A stretch of DNA of 64,000 nt from Taibaiella sp. (GCA_013815385.1 JACDGL010000004.1:186001-250000); one strand, 5' to 3'. Positions 37,860 to 47,368 are shown, counted from the stretch's first letter. Numbers and translations: made by a program. The notes: generated from the letters alone by a model not told the origin.

Positions 37860-40800
37860 CTATATGTGTTCCATATACATACCATCCTTATTCTCATTAC
37901 CTGCTACTATCATGTCTGTATTACGAATCTTAGCGAGGTAGTTGATATTAGGAAGGGTATGAATGTGCTCCAGCACATAGAACATACGTTCGCGCTGCTG
38001 TTGTTTACGCAGCTTATATATGGCGCTGTTCTTATCATTCACATTACCAAATACAATGGCATCTGTAGGGCAAGCCTGCTGGCATGCAGTGCGGGCCTCA
38101 CCATCCTGCATAGGGCGGTTAGCCTTCTTGGCAGTCAGTTTTGCCTCCTGCAGGCGCTGTACACAGAAGGTACATTTTTCCATAACCCCACGGCTACGCA
38201 CTGTCACATCCGGGTTCAATACCATACGTGTCAGGTCGTCATTCATATCATCGCGGCGGTAATCTTCGTATAAGTTGTCGTCAAAGCAATCTGCACCGTT
38301 CCAATCCATCCAGTTAAAGCGACGTACTTTATACGGGCAGTTATTGGCGCAGTACTTAGTACCAATACAACGGTTGTAAGCCATCTGGTTAAGACCTTCG
38401 CTGCTATGGTTGGTAGCGGATACAGGGCAAACATTCTCACATGGTGCATTATCACAATGCTGGCACAGCATAGGCTGGAATACAGTCTGTATGGTATCCG
38501 GATCATCGGGCATACCGCTGAAGTAACGGTCTATACGCAGCCAGTGCATTTCGTGCGCCAGCAATACATGCTCCTTACCTACCACAGATACATTATTCTC
38601 TGCCTGGCAGCCTATAACACAAGCCCCGCAGCCTATACAGCTATTGAGATCGATAGACATACCCCAATGCAGGCCGGGAGATATATAGTTGGGATACATG
38701 GTACCATTCTCACGGAAACCTTCATCCATCCCATCAAATTCACTTGTACTATCGCGCTCAGCCAATGCCTTCGCATCAGTCGTTTTTTCTTTACCACCTT
38801 CCTCGTGCGCTCCATCCTTCTCATCCAGCCATGGCACATGCGTAAATGCACCGATCTCTTCCTTCCGCTCTTTCAGTAAGATATTAGGGTCTTTGCTGAA
38901 TTCGTACAGGGTAAATTCATGCACTATCGGGCGTGCCTCGTAACTGTGGTGCGTCTGGGTGATAGCAATTTCGTAAAATTCGGCTGTCTTGTCTATACTT
39001 ACCGGTGCGTGGTTTACAAAGGTCTGCCCGTTAAAACTAAGGAATGGATAAGCATTCTTACCTGTATTAGCTGCAGCGCGGCCTACTTTAGGATCGCGGC
39101 CATAACCTACGGCAATAGCTACTACATCGTTATGCATACCAGGCACTACCACTACCGGCAGTTTCATTTCCTGGCCATTTGCCTTTATTATTATTACTCG
39201 TTTCTTGGCGTCTACTTCTGTCTGGCTGCTTAGCTCAGCACCCAGTTGCTTTGCCCTAAGGGGAGAAACGCATGCGTAGTTGTCCCATGTAGCCTTGGTA
39301 ATAGGATCAGGCATTTCCTGCAGCCAGGGATTATTGCTCCATGCACCGCCATAGCCTATAGCTATTGTCTGGTACACAACCAACTCCATAGCGCCGGGCT
39401 TGCTCATCTGTATCTTTGCCATGGCATCAGATACATTGCCCGCAAACGATCCGCCACCGGTAGGCATTGCCCCAACCGGTTCTATTACACCATCCTGCAA
39501 TGCTTTATCAAAACCTGCTTCGCCACCCAGCTTTGTGCTCCAGAATTGCTTCCAGAAATCACCATAAGTATTGGATGCACCTGCCCACATCAACAAGCTA
39601 TCCTGGAAGGCACGCGTCTTGAAGATAGGCGCAATACCCGGCTGCTGCAGGCTGAAGTAGTTAGGCTTTGGTTCCGCATCGCCCCAGCTTTCCAGGTAGT
39701 TATGATCCGGAACTATGTATTTACATTTCTGAGCAGTCTCGTCCATCCGTTCTGCAAACGATACAGTAACAGGAACCTTGGCAAGACCCGCATCAAATTT
39801 CTTAGATTCAAAATAAGTATAAGATGGGTTAACGCCATGCATCAGCAACGCGCCTACCTGGCCATTATTCATAGCCTCTACCATAGCTACCATGTCAGCG
39901 TCAATACCCTGCTTGTAGTTACTGGTCAGCGCCCAGTTAATGGTGGTACCATTAGCGCCTATCTTATCATTAATTGCATTTACAATGGTTTGGGTGGCTA
40001 CATCATTACAGCCACACACTACCAGCCCATTCCCTTTTTTCAGGTCGGCGGCAGCGCCCATAACCAGCTCATTGAGCGCATTTGTGCTCAGCGATGGCTT
40101 AGCCCCATTCACTATTGCATTATACAATGCCACAGCTACGGCACCCTGTTCAGATGGCTTGCAGGTAGCACGATGATCGGCATTAGCGCCGGATATAGTA
40201 TGATTAGCTTCTACCTGGTAGTGCCTGGAAAGACGGAGGTCTCTTGCATTTATCTTGCGGCCTAATCCGTAGCCCTTAGCAAACTCAATAGGCGCAAGCC
40301 ATGTACCCAGGAAGTCGGCACCAAGGCTTACGATTGTCTGCGCTTTATCAAAATGGTAAGTTGGCAGGGCACGTTTGCCATAACTGGCTTCGTTTGCAAG
40401 CAACATACCTGAATAGGAAACAGCATCGTAGGTTACATGTTTGGCATTTGGATATTTTGCCAGGAACTGTGTAACAACCTCATTTGTTGTAGGGCTTATT
40501 ATAGTAGATGTCAGCAGGTATACAGACTGTGTATTAACGGCAAGCCCTTCTTTAATACGGCGGTCTATCGCATCAAATGTAGCCTCATTACCTTCTGCAT
40601 AAGGGTGGCGCAGGCGGGCTTTATCATACAGGTTCAGCACCGATGCTTGCACACGTGCAGAGGTACCGCCCTTAGTGATAGATGAAAGCTCGTTACCTTC
40701 TATTTTTATAGGACGGCCATCGCGGGTCTTAATTACAACCGCGCAGTAGTCGCCGCCATCTGTGAAGGTGGAAGCATAATAGTTAGGAACTCCCGGTGTA

Positions 40801-41048
40801 ATATCCTCCGGCTTAATCGCATAAGGTATCACCTTGCGTATCGGCATTTCGCAACTGGCTACCAATGTAGCGGCCAGGGTGCTGAAACCCAGAAATTTTA
40901 AAAAGTCGCGGCGGGGTGTAGTAGCATTAAGCAGATTATCGCTCAGGTCGAACGGTAATTCTTCTTTGAATTCGTTCTCTGTTGCTTGTACGTGAGCTTC
41001 AGGTTGCTGCAGCTCTTCCAACCCCTTCCAATATTGTTTTTGACTCAT
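37860..41048 (-). CDS. actB: Alternative complex III subunit ActB (molybdopterin-type/FeS protein)
   Basis: A 1062-residue fusion of a molybdopterin-oxidoreductase-like domain that has lost its cofactor (N-terminal two-thirds) with a ferredoxin-like domain. The C-terminal Cys sets CIGCGACVIGC, CQHCDNAPCENVC, CIGTKYCANNC, CTFCVQRL and CQQACP supply four clusters. An internal twin-arginine signal, TTPRRDFLKFLGFSTL, starts at residue 43 rather than at the N-terminus (TAT-variant). It passes electrons from ActC to ActA. Some 45 extra residues precede the signal. Confidence 0.95.
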   Translation of the reverse strand: MSQKQYWKGLEELQQPEAHVQATENEFKEELPFDLSDNLLNATTPRRDFLKFLGFSTLAATLVASCEMPIRKVIPYAIKPEDITPGVPNYYASTFTDGGDYCAVVIKTRDGRPIKIEGNELSSITKGGTSARVQASVLNLYDKARLRHPYAEGNEATFDAIDRRIKEGLAVNTQSVYLLTSTIISPTTNEVVTQFLAKYPNAKHVTYDAVSYSGMLLANEASYGKRALPTYHFDKAQTIVSLGADFLGTWLAPIEFAKGYGLGRKINARDLRLSRHYQVEANHTISGANADHRATCKPSEQGAVAVALYNAIVNGAKPSLSTNALNELVMGAAADLKKGNGLVVCGCNDVATQTIVNAINDKIGANGTTINWALTSNYKQGIDADMVAMVEAMNNGQVGALLMHGVNPSYTYFESKKFDAGLAKVPVTVSFAERMDETAQKCKYIVPDHNYLESWGDAEPKPNYFSLQQPGIAPIFKTRAFQDSLLMWAGASNTYGDFWKQFWSTKLGGEAGFDKALQDGVIEPVGAMPTGGGSFAGNVSDAMAKIQMSKPGAMELVVYQTIAIGYGGAWSNNPWLQEMPDPITKATWDNYACVSPLRAKQLGAELSSQTEVDAKKRVIIIKANGQEMKLPVVVVPGMHNDVVAIAVGYGRDPKVGRAAANTGKNAYPFLSFNGQTFVNHAPVSIDKTAEFYEIAITQTHHSYEARPIVHEFTLYEFSKDPNILLKERKEEIGAFTHVPWLDEKDGAHEEGGKEKTTDAKALAERDSTSEFDGMDEGFRENGTMYPNYISPGLHWGMSIDLNSCIGCGACVIGCQAENNVSVVGKEHVLLAHEMHWLRIDRYFSGMPDDPDTIQTVFQPMLCQHCDNAPCENVCPVSATNHSSEGLNQMAYNRCIGTKYCANNCPYKVRRFNWMDWNGADCFDDNLYEDYRRDDMNDDLTRMVLNPDVTVRSRGVMEKCTFCVQRLQEAKLTAKKANRPMQDGEARTACQQACPTDAIVFGNVNDKNSAIYKLRKQQQRERMFYVLEHIHTLPNINYLAKIRNTDMIVAGNENKDGMYMEHI

Positions 41049-41132
41049 ACGGCTCGATCCGGTATAATGATGGTTCCGAATAAACTTTTTAATTAAAAAC
41101 CTTGTTTTCTCTTCTGCTTACAAACTCTTTTA

Positions 41133-42422
41133 TTAATAATGGCACTTCTGGCATTCTGTTCCACCTATGTCCTCAACGGTAACACCGGTGCGCTTACCTT
41201 CTTTTAATTCCTTATGGTATTGTTCAAAAATGCTGTAGTAGTTATTGTTAGTAAACTGCACCTGCGTCTGGCGGTGGCAGTTGATACACCAGCCCATGGA
41301 AAGTGGGGAGAACTGGTACACTTCATCCATATCCTGCATAGGACCGTGGCAGCGCTGGCACTGTACCTGGCCCACCTTTACGTGCTGTGAGTGATTGAAA
41401 TAAACATGGTCTGGGAGATTATGCACCTTAACCCATGCTATAGGACGGGTAATGATATTGCCCAGCGCATCGCGCCTGTATTCTTTCTTAGCAGGATCCC
41501 AGCCCGCATAATCATACAACTTGTGTATTTCGGCAGTACCATCTATATGCTTGCCCTCTGCATTATACAGCGGATGCTCTTTTTCACCGCTATACTCGCT
41601 TATCTGCTTGTGGCAGTTCATACATATATTAGGAGAAGGCACCATTGCCTGCCGGCTCTTTTCAGCGCCTGCGTGGCAGTAAAGACAGTTTATCTGGTTG
41701 ATGCCAGGATGTACTTTATGAGAGAAGAAGATAGGCTGGCTTGGCTGGTAGTTCTGCTGGCGGCCAAGCGATATGGCGCCATTCACTAACCAGTAGCCAC
41801 AAAATATAAAGGTCAGTATCACTACAATAGCTATTACTAACCTGTTACGGTATAGCGGTATTTCTTTTTCGTTAGGGATGCCTGACTTTTCATTAGCAGT
41901 GCGGCGCAGCGCCAGGTTTGCTTTCCATAATATGATCACCAGCAGCAGCAATGACAGGGTGATCATTGTATATACCCACCCATTATTATCTACCTCTGTA
42001 TTACCACTTGTACTATTACCTGGGCTTGTAGCCAGTGTATTAGCAGGGGGCTGGTAATTATCAACATACTTCAGTATAGCATCTATATCATCTTTAGATA
42101 ACTGCGGGAACGCTGTCATCTGTGTTTTGCCCCATTGGTTGTACAGGTCTACAGCAAATTTATCGCCGGTTTGTATTACAGCAGATGAATTATGCACCCA
42201 GCCATATACCCAGTCTTTAGTTGGAAATGATTTATCCTTATCCTTCAGGGCAGGGCCTGTGGCATCCTTTACAGGATTGTGGCACTGGGCGCAATTGGAT
42301 TGAAAAAGTGCTTTCCCGTCAGGAGCAGCAATAGCAGAAAAATTGCTAGAGAAAAATGCAAGTAAAACAGCGAACGCGCTTATGGCAATTCTCCGGAGCT
42401 TCGGCATAAATGATTCTGGCAC
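41133..42422 (-). CDS. actA: Alternative complex III multiheme cytochrome ActA
   Basis: A 429-residue c-type cytochrome. Six CXXCH motifs are visible: CAQCH (residue 44), then CLYCH, CMNCH, CQRCH, CINCH and CQKCH in the C-terminal half. The first belongs to a separate mono-heme cytochrome c domain (residues about 33-117) fused in front of two TM helices and the usual five-heme part. A signal peptide or helix precedes it. MPKLRR, five codons in, is an alternative start. It is the first gene of the operon. Confidence 0.93.
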   Translation of the reverse strand: MPESFMPKLRRIAISAFAVLLAFFSSNFSAIAAPDGKALFQSNCAQCHNPVKDATGPALKDKDKSFPTKDWVYGWVHNSSAVIQTGDKFAVDLYNQWGKTQMTAFPQLSKDDIDAILKYVDNYQPPANTLATSPGNSTSGNTEVDNNGWVYTMITLSLLLLVIILWKANLALRRTANEKSGIPNEKEIPLYRNRLVIAIVVILTFIFCGYWLVNGAISLGRQQNYQPSQPIFFSHKVHPGINQINCLYCHAGAEKSRQAMVPSPNICMNCHKQISEYSGEKEHPLYNAEGKHIDGTAEIHKLYDYAGWDPAKKEYRRDALGNIITRPIAWVKVHNLPDHVYFNHSQHVKVGQVQCQRCHGPMQDMDEVYQFSPLSMGWCINCHRQTQVQFTNNNYYSIFEQYHKELKEGKRTGVTVEDIGGTECQKCHY

Positions 42423-42467
42423 AGGAATAATTTTGAAATTAACTTTCCTTTATATAAAAAGCGTGGG

Positions 42468-42475
42468 CAAAACTA
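42468..42475 (-). promoter_or_regulatory. Candidate -7 element of the act-cox operon
   Basis: TAGTTTTG on the minus strand matches TAnnTTTG, about 45 nt before the actA start. A -33 TTTG at the usual spacing is not present, so this is a weak call. Confidence 0.35.
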
Positions 42476-42691
42476 CAACACAATGGCGAAAAACCGCACA
42501 CATTTTACAAAAAATGTTTCTTAATACTGGCGCGGGTTTCAGCGGGTTTTTACCCATTTTTTTAAAAATAATGTCATTTTATTGTCAGCGCTTCAACCAG
42601 TCAGATACGGGAAGATATGTCATGCGTTCGTAAATATTTTTTTAAGTTATTATAAACACTGAATTACATGGCAAATAACCAACTATGTATA

Positions 42692-43390
42692 TTATAAAGG
42701 AGTAGTATCGCCCGGGAACCAGTATTCCTGCCATTGCTTAGGCGTCAGCGCATCATCGGCCTTAAAGTTACCGATCAATGTGCGCCGCAGTTCCTGCAAG
42801 TACCCTCCACAGCCAAGCGTTTGCCCGAAATCGTGAGCCAGCGAGCGTATGTAGGTGCCCGTGCTGCAGGTAACCCGGAAATGAACCTCCGGTAAATTGA
42901 TGGCAGTAACCTCAAACTCACCAACCGTTACGGGCCGTGCATCCATTACTATGTCCTTGCCTTTGCGCGCCAGTTCGTACGCACGTTTTCCATCTTTTTT
43001 TATAGCCGAATGGATAGGTGGGGTCTGCATAATATCACCTGTATATTTTGCAGCCGCTGCCATTATCTCCTCTTTAGTAATATGCTCATATGGTCGTGGA
43101 TCTTCCGGTTCGCTTTCCAGATCATAGGTAGGTGTGGTAGCACCAAGGTGAATAATACCGGTATATTCCTTGGGCAGGCGCTGATAATCAGAAATATTTT
43201 TCGTCAACTCTCCGGTACAGCAGATCAGGAGCCCGGTAGCCAGGGGATCCAGCGTACCGCAATGCCCGATCTTAGCCTTGGTCATTATTTTTATTTTCCG
43301 CAGCGCATCAAACGATGTCCATTTATAAGGCTTATCTATTAATATAACAGCCCCTTCTTTCAGTTCTTGCAGCGTTGGCAACATTTTCAT
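42692..43390 (-). CDS. truB: tRNA pseudouridine(55) synthase TruB
   Basis: A 232-residue enzyme that makes pseudouridine 55 in the T-loop of tRNAs. The catalytic Asp lies in GHCGTLDPLATGLLI, preceded by DKPYKWTSFDALRKI. The C-terminal PUA extension is short or absent, as in many Bacteroidota TruB. ATG at 43390 or 43384 are both possible; a TACCTTTG promoter element ends 5 nt before the first. Confidence 0.95.
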   Translation of the reverse strand: MKMLPTLQELKEGAVILIDKPYKWTSFDALRKIKIMTKAKIGHCGTLDPLATGLLICCTGELTKNISDYQRLPKEYTGIIHLGATTPTYDLESEPEDPRPYEHITKEEIMAAAAKYTGDIMQTPPIHSAIKKDGKRAYELARKGKDIVMDARPVTVGEFEVTAINLPEVHFRVTCSTGTYIRSLAHDFGQTLGCGGYLQELRRTLIGNFKADDALTPKQWQEYWFPGDTTPL

Positions 43391-43395
43391 CGCCG

Positions 43396-43403
43396 CAAAG
43401 GTA
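43396..43403 (-). promoter_or_regulatory. -7 promoter element of truB
   Basis: TACCTTTG on the minus strand, 5 nt before the ATG at 43390. This predicts a leaderless or near-leaderless truB mRNA. Confidence 0.5.
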
Positions 43404-43491
43404 AGCGGATAAGTTTGTGTATCAGCAGGTGTCTACTATACCTTTATACCCGGATAATTTTTAATGAATCTGCTTATCCGCTATTCAATCT

Positions 43492-43499
43492 TATATTTG
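43492..43499 (+). promoter_or_regulatory. -7 promoter element of the DAHP synthase gene
   Basis: TATATTTG, four nt before the ATG at 43504, matches TAnnTTTG and predicts almost no 5' leader. Confidence 0.5.
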
Positions 43500-43503
43500 C
43501 GGT

Positions 43504-44577
43504 ATGTCCTATTTCAATACGGGAAGACCCTTTGTAATAGCAGGGCCGTGCAGCGCAGAGACCCGTGAGCAGGTAATGGAAACAGCGGCAGCGCTGGCAC
43601 AGATGAATGTGCAGCTTTTCCGCGCAGGGGTATGGAAGCCGCGCACTCGCCCAGGCAACTTTGAGGGTAATGGCGATGAGGCACTGGCGTGGCTGAAGGA
43701 AGCAAAAGAACAATATGGCATCCCGATAACTATAGAGGTAGCAGAACCAGAGCATATAGAAAAAGCACTGCGATACGGAATAGATGTATTGTGGATAGGA
43801 GCGCGCACTACGGTAAACCCCTTCCAGGTACAACGGCTGGCAGATGCGCTGAGGGGCGTGAACATACCTGTAATGGTAAAAAACCCCGTAACCCCCGATG
43901 CAGACCTGTGGCTTGGAGCCATAGAGCGTATGGAACAGGCCGGTATCAAAGACATAGCCGCCATCCACCGCGGGTTCTCTACCTATGGCAAAACAGCGCT
44001 ATACCGTAACCAGCCCAACTGGGCGATACCCGTGGAACTGAAACGGCGGCTACCTGAACTGCCCATCATCTGCGATCCGAGCCATATTACCGGCCGCCGC
44101 GATAAGGTGGCAGATATAGCCCAGAAAGCGATGGACATGGGCTTTGAGGGATTAATGATAGAAACCCATCCGCGGCCTGATGAAGCATGGAGCGACGCGC
44201 GGCAGCAGATAACGCCCGAAGAACTAAGGGAGTTATTGAGCTGGCTCGTCATCCGCCAGCAGCATACAGCGGACATGAGCAAGCAGGCACAGCTGGAAAA
44301 CTTGCGGCAGCAGATGGACAATGTGGATATGGAAATAATAGACCTGCTGGCCCGGCGAATGGAGCTAAGCGAGCAGATGGGCACAGTGAAGCGCGATAGC
44401 AATATGACTGCCTACCAGCCGGCTCGCTGGCGCGAGATAGTGCAGACCCGGGGCGCCCATGCACAGACCCGTATGCTCTCTAAAGATTTTGTTATAGCCC
44501 TGTATGAAAAGATACATGATGAGAGTATTAAAAAACAACTTGCTATTTTGCAGGCCGAAGAAAAGGATGCTAGATAA
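43504..44577 (+). CDS. Bifunctional DAHP synthase / chorismate mutase
   Basis: A 357-residue fusion. Residues 1-245 are a type I-beta DAHP synthase (PFVIAGPCSAETREQVMETA, KPRTRPGNFEGNG, DPSHITGRRDKV), which condenses PEP and erythrose-4-phosphate. Residues about 265-345 are an AroQ chorismate mutase (LENLRQQMDNVDMEIIDLLA, RMELSEQMGTVKRD). Together they take the first step of the shikimate pathway and the first of the Phe/Tyr branch; the mutase domain often serves as the allosteric sensor for prephenate (family knowledge). aroE lies nearby on the other strand. Confidence 0.94.
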   Translation: MSYFNTGRPFVIAGPCSAETREQVMETAAALAQMNVQLFRAGVWKPRTRPGNFEGNGDEALAWLKEAKEQYGIPITIEVAEPEHIEKALRYGIDVLWIGARTTVNPFQVQRLADALRGVNIPVMVKNPVTPDADLWLGAIERMEQAGIKDIAAIHRGFSTYGKTALYRNQPNWAIPVELKRRLPELPIICDPSHITGRRDKVADIAQKAMDMGFEGLMIETHPRPDEAWSDARQQITPEELRELLSWLVIRQQHTADMSKQAQLENLRQQMDNVDMEIIDLLARRMELSEQMGTVKRDSNMTAYQPARWREIVQTRGAHAQTRMLSKDFVIALYEKIHDESIKKQLAILQAEEKDAR

Positions 44578-44629
44578 TAATGAAGCGAAGGCCTGATGTA
44601 CCATTACCAACTTTGTAACGCGCAATAAA

Positions 44630-45421
44630 TTGGCATTAAAACAGCATAAAGACGAAGGTGTACGCTACCACCAGCAGGTAGATAACTCTAAAATGTACGT
44701 GATGCCTTTTATTGAGCAGACCAAACCAATACAGGAAGGCATACGTGTGCTGGAGATCGGCTGCGGCGAAGGCGGTGTGTTAGCCCCATTTGCAGACAGG
44801 GGTTGCTACTGCGTAGGGGTAGATCTTGCCTGCCACCGCATAGAGCATGCACAAAAATTCTTTGCGCTGCAGATAGCCGCAGGCAAAATGAATTTTCATT
44901 GCGAGAATATATATGATGAACCTTTTGTAAACCGCTATGCAGGATCGTTCGACATCATTATACTAAAAGATGTGATAGAACACATACCGCAACAGGAAAA
45001 ATTTGTACTGCACCTGAAGACCTTTTTAAAATCAGGCGGGCAGATCTTCTTCGGCTTCCCGCCATGGTATATGCCATTTGGCGGCCACCAGCAGGTATGC
45101 GAGCATAAGCTTACCAGCAAACTGCCCTACTACCACATACTGCCAAAGGGTATTTACAAACGCATATTGAAAATGAACGGCGAGCCCGACCATATCATTA
45201 ATGAGCTGCTGGAGATATGGAATACACAGATAACCATAGAACGATTTGAAAAAATAATACGCAAAAGCGGGCTGAAGATATTGCATAAACAGCCTTACTT
45301 AATTAACCCTATATACCGCTACAAGTTTGGCCTGAAACCCCGAAAACAAATTGGGTTCATAAATGCTATCCCCTACGTACGCGACTTCCTTACTACCTGT
45401 GTGTATTATATGGTGGGTTAG
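44630..45421 (+). CDS. SAM-dependent class I methyltransferase
   Basis: A 263-residue methyltransferase. Motif I is VLEIGCGEGGVLAPF, the acidic loop is VGVDLA, and IILKDVIEHIPQQEKFVLHL is motif IV/V of the Methyltransf_11/12 type. The substrate is unknown; the region after residue 150 (GFPPWYMPFGGHQQVCEHKL) resembles small-molecule or sugar methyltransferases. It begins with TTG at 44630, since ATG appears only at codon 22, after well-folded sequence. It ends with a stop that overlaps the convergent aroE gene by 4 bp. Confidence 0.83.
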   Translation: MALKQHKDEGVRYHQQVDNSKMYVMPFIEQTKPIQEGIRVLEIGCGEGGVLAPFADRGCYCVGVDLACHRIEHAQKFFALQIAAGKMNFHCENIYDEPFVNRYAGSFDIIILKDVIEHIPQQEKFVLHLKTFLKSGGQIFFGFPPWYMPFGGHQQVCEHKLTSKLPYYHILPKGIYKRILKMNGEPDHIINELLEIWNTQITIERFEKIIRKSGLKILHKQPYLINPIYRYKFGLKPRKQIGFINAIPYVRDFLTTCVYYMVG

Positions 45422-46146
45422 CTATTCCATATTTGCCATGCTGCCTCTGCCTGCAACAGCAGCATTTCGTAGCCATTCTTTATAGCAGCACCCTGCGCTT
45501 TTCCCAGAGAAAGGAATTTCGTTTCGGCGGGATTGTAAATAAGATCATAGAGCAGATGAGCATCCGTTAAAGCACTATAGGGAATGTCAGGGCATTCATC
45601 TACCTGCGGGAATGTACCAAGGGGTGTAGTATTAATGATAAGCGGATGGGCTCTTATCACGTCATCAGTTATTTCTTCATAGCTCATCATACCTTCCTTT
45701 CCGCGCGACACCTGCGTATAACCGATACCCAGCTTTGCAAGCACATACTGTACCGCCTGCGCCGCCCCACCCGTTCCTAATATCAGCGCGCGATCATGGT
45801 ACGGGCGCAGTAATGGCTGCATGCTTTTCTCAAACCCGTCAGCATCTGTATTGTACCCTATCTTCAAACCGTTATGCAGGTGGATGCAATTTACAGCGCC
45901 TGTCCTTTCAGCAGTAATATCCAGGCTATCCATGTAGGGCACGACGGCCTGCTTGTAGGGAATGGTTACGCTTAAGCCCTGCAGATCACGATGGTCTTTA
46001 CATAAAACAGGCAGATGCTGAATGTCTTTTATAGGATAGGCCGTGTAAACAGCATCAATATTCTCTTCCGCAAATTTCTTATTAAAGTAAGCAGGAGAGA
46101 ATGTATGCCCGAGCGGGTAACCGATAATGCCATATTCAGCTGCCAT
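45418..46146 (-). CDS. aroE: Shikimate dehydrogenase
   Basis: A 242-residue NADP enzyme that reduces 3-dehydroshikimate to shikimate. The substrate site shows GYPLGHTFSPAYFN and VTIPYKQAV (catalytic Lys), with NTDADGFEK (partner Asp); the cofactor site is LILGTGGAAQAVQYVL. Short for the family (usually about 270), as in Bacteroidota. It faces the methyltransferase gene and follows the ComA-like gene after a terminator. Confidence 0.93.
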   Translation of the reverse strand: MAAEYGIIGYPLGHTFSPAYFNKKFAEENIDAVYTAYPIKDIQHLPVLCKDHRDLQGLSVTIPYKQAVVPYMDSLDITAERTGAVNCIHLHNGLKIGYNTDADGFEKSMQPLLRPYHDRALILGTGGAAQAVQYVLAKLGIGYTQVSRGKEGMMSYEEITDDVIRAHPLIINTTPLGTFPQVDECPDIPYSALTDAHLLYDLIYNPAETKFLSLGKAQGAAIKNGYEMLLLQAEAAWQIWNS

Positions 46147-46158
46147 GTGATAAAAATT

Positions 46159-46182
46159 AAAGCCCTGCGCTGGCAGGGCTTT
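46159..46182 (-). terminator. Terminator between comA-like gene and aroE
   Basis: A perfect 10-bp stem (AAAGCCCTGC / GCAGGGCTTT) with a 4-nt loop, 5 bp past the comA-like stop and followed on the minus strand by an A/T stretch. Confidence 0.8.
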
Positions 46183-46186
46183 GTAA

Positions 46187-46975
46187 CTATTGATTTTTTG
46201 TTTTTTCCTTCAGCTCTTTATCAAGGAACAAGTAGAACGTATCGCCCCGCAGGCCTACGCGCATTGATTCCAGCGGTATCACTTCAGCGGGTGCTATATT
46301 ACCCAGGTTCACATTTGCACCCAGCAACTCCAGGAAGTATACCTGCTGTGCCTTTTGCGGCGCTTCCCATATTATCTGCTCGTAGGGTATCTGTGTCAGT
46401 ATTTCCTGCACCAGCCCTTCGCGCACCTCACCAGACCCACGGTATATACCTACATTGCCTGCTTCCCTTGCTTCTGCTATTACATAGGTAGAGCCTGCTT
46501 CCAGTTCAGCACGCATCAACTCTATCCATTTATAGGGAGGCATGATATGCGTAGCATCTTTAGACCCAACCTCGGATAATACCGTAACATGCTTTGCTAT
46601 CTTCTCTATATATCCGCACTTTTCCACATGAGGGATAGTTATAGAACCGTCTGAAACTTCTACATATTCGATACCATAATCTTTTATCACATTCAGGTAG
46701 TCATCTACCTGGTTACGGACAAGAAATGCTTCGAAGAGTGTACCGCCAAAATATACAGGTACCCCATGGGCGCGGTATATCTCTATCTTCTCCCGCAGGT
46801 GCTGCGTTACATGACTGGTACCAAAACCTAACTTAACGATATCTACAAATGGCGCTGCTACAGAAAGGAAATCTTTCACCCCCTCCAGTCCCATGCCTTT
46901 ATCCATCACCATAGTATAGCCATGCTGACGAGGTTTGCTGGTACGTTCTGGGAGATTAGTGAGTGGGAAATTCAT
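46187..46975 (-). CDS. Phosphosulfolactate synthase (ComA-like)
   Basis: A 262-residue TIM-barrel enzyme that adds sulfite to PEP, giving 3-phospho-sulfolactate. Typical family strings: VDIVKLGFGTSHV, VPVYFGGTLFEAF, IEYVEVSDGSITIP, VLSEVGSKDA and IIWEAPQKAQQ. In archaea this opens coenzyme M synthesis. Bacteroidota make no coenzyme M, but many make sulfonolipids from cysteate, so it may feed that route (inference). The start MNFPLTNLPERTSK at 46975 fits its promoter; an open frame runs further upstream. Confidence 0.88.
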   Translation of the reverse strand: MNFPLTNLPERTSKPRQHGYTMVMDKGMGLEGVKDFLSVAAPFVDIVKLGFGTSHVTQHLREKIEIYRAHGVPVYFGGTLFEAFLVRNQVDDYLNVIKDYGIEYVEVSDGSITIPHVEKCGYIEKIAKHVTVLSEVGSKDATHIMPPYKWIELMRAELEAGSTYVIAEAREAGNVGIYRGSGEVREGLVQEILTQIPYEQIIWEAPQKAQQVYFLELLGANVNLGNIAPAEVIPLESMRVGLRGDTFYLFLDKELKEKTKNQ

Positions 46976-47002
46976 TATGTGATGGTTTCTTGATTTACCG
47001 GG

Positions 47003-47034
47003 CAAAGATATGGTTAAAGGGTATTGATAGCAAA
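47003..47034 (-). promoter_or_regulatory. Promoter of the comA-like gene
   Basis: Minus strand: TTTG (47034-47031), 20-bp spacer, TATCTTTG (47010-47003). This is the best match to the Bacteroidota promoter in the window and gives a leader of about 22-28 nt. Confidence 0.7.
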
Positions 47035-47076
47035 AATGCACCGTGCCTTCGTATATTAGCGGCATATTTAACTTTT

Positions 47077-47367
47077 ATGAAGCGAGACCTGCCTATTATA
47101 GGCTTTTTCATAGGTTTGTTCCTGCCATTATTAGGCATTTTCATTACCTATCTTATCCTCTTTCACGGTGCTACCTTTTCCGGCTTTGTTCATGCCATGA
47201 TGAATGAGCACTCCACTGCTGCAAAGGTGCTTAACCTCGGTATCCTTATCAACCTGGCCCCTTTCATCTACTGCAACACCAAACGCTATGATTATACATC
47301 GCGCGGTATTGTTATAGCCACTATGATCTATGTGGTGTTCATTCTATTGATAAAGTTCGTCTGGTAG
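47077..47367 (+). CDS. Small membrane protein of unknown function
   Basis: A 96-residue protein with three predicted TM helices (GFFIGLFLPLLGIFITYLIL, AKVLNLGILINLAPFIYC and IVIATMIYVVFILLIKFVW). It lies directly before lpxB, with the stop and the lpxB ATG separated by one base, so it is co-transcribed. A role in lipid A or envelope work is guilt by association only. ATG at 47077 chosen; upstream codons are in the divergent promoter. Confidence 0.75.
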   Translation: MKRDLPIIGFFIGLFLPLLGIFITYLILFHGATFSGFVHAMMNEHSTAAKVLNLGILINLAPFIYCNTKRYDYTSRGIVIATMIYVVFILLIKFVW

Positions 47368-47368
47368 C

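Noticed and set aside
39246-40265. A 339-codon open frame antisense to actB
   Set aside because: It is inside the actB coding region, without signal, domain or promoter; its Cys/His/Tyr-rich make-up is typical of antisense reading.
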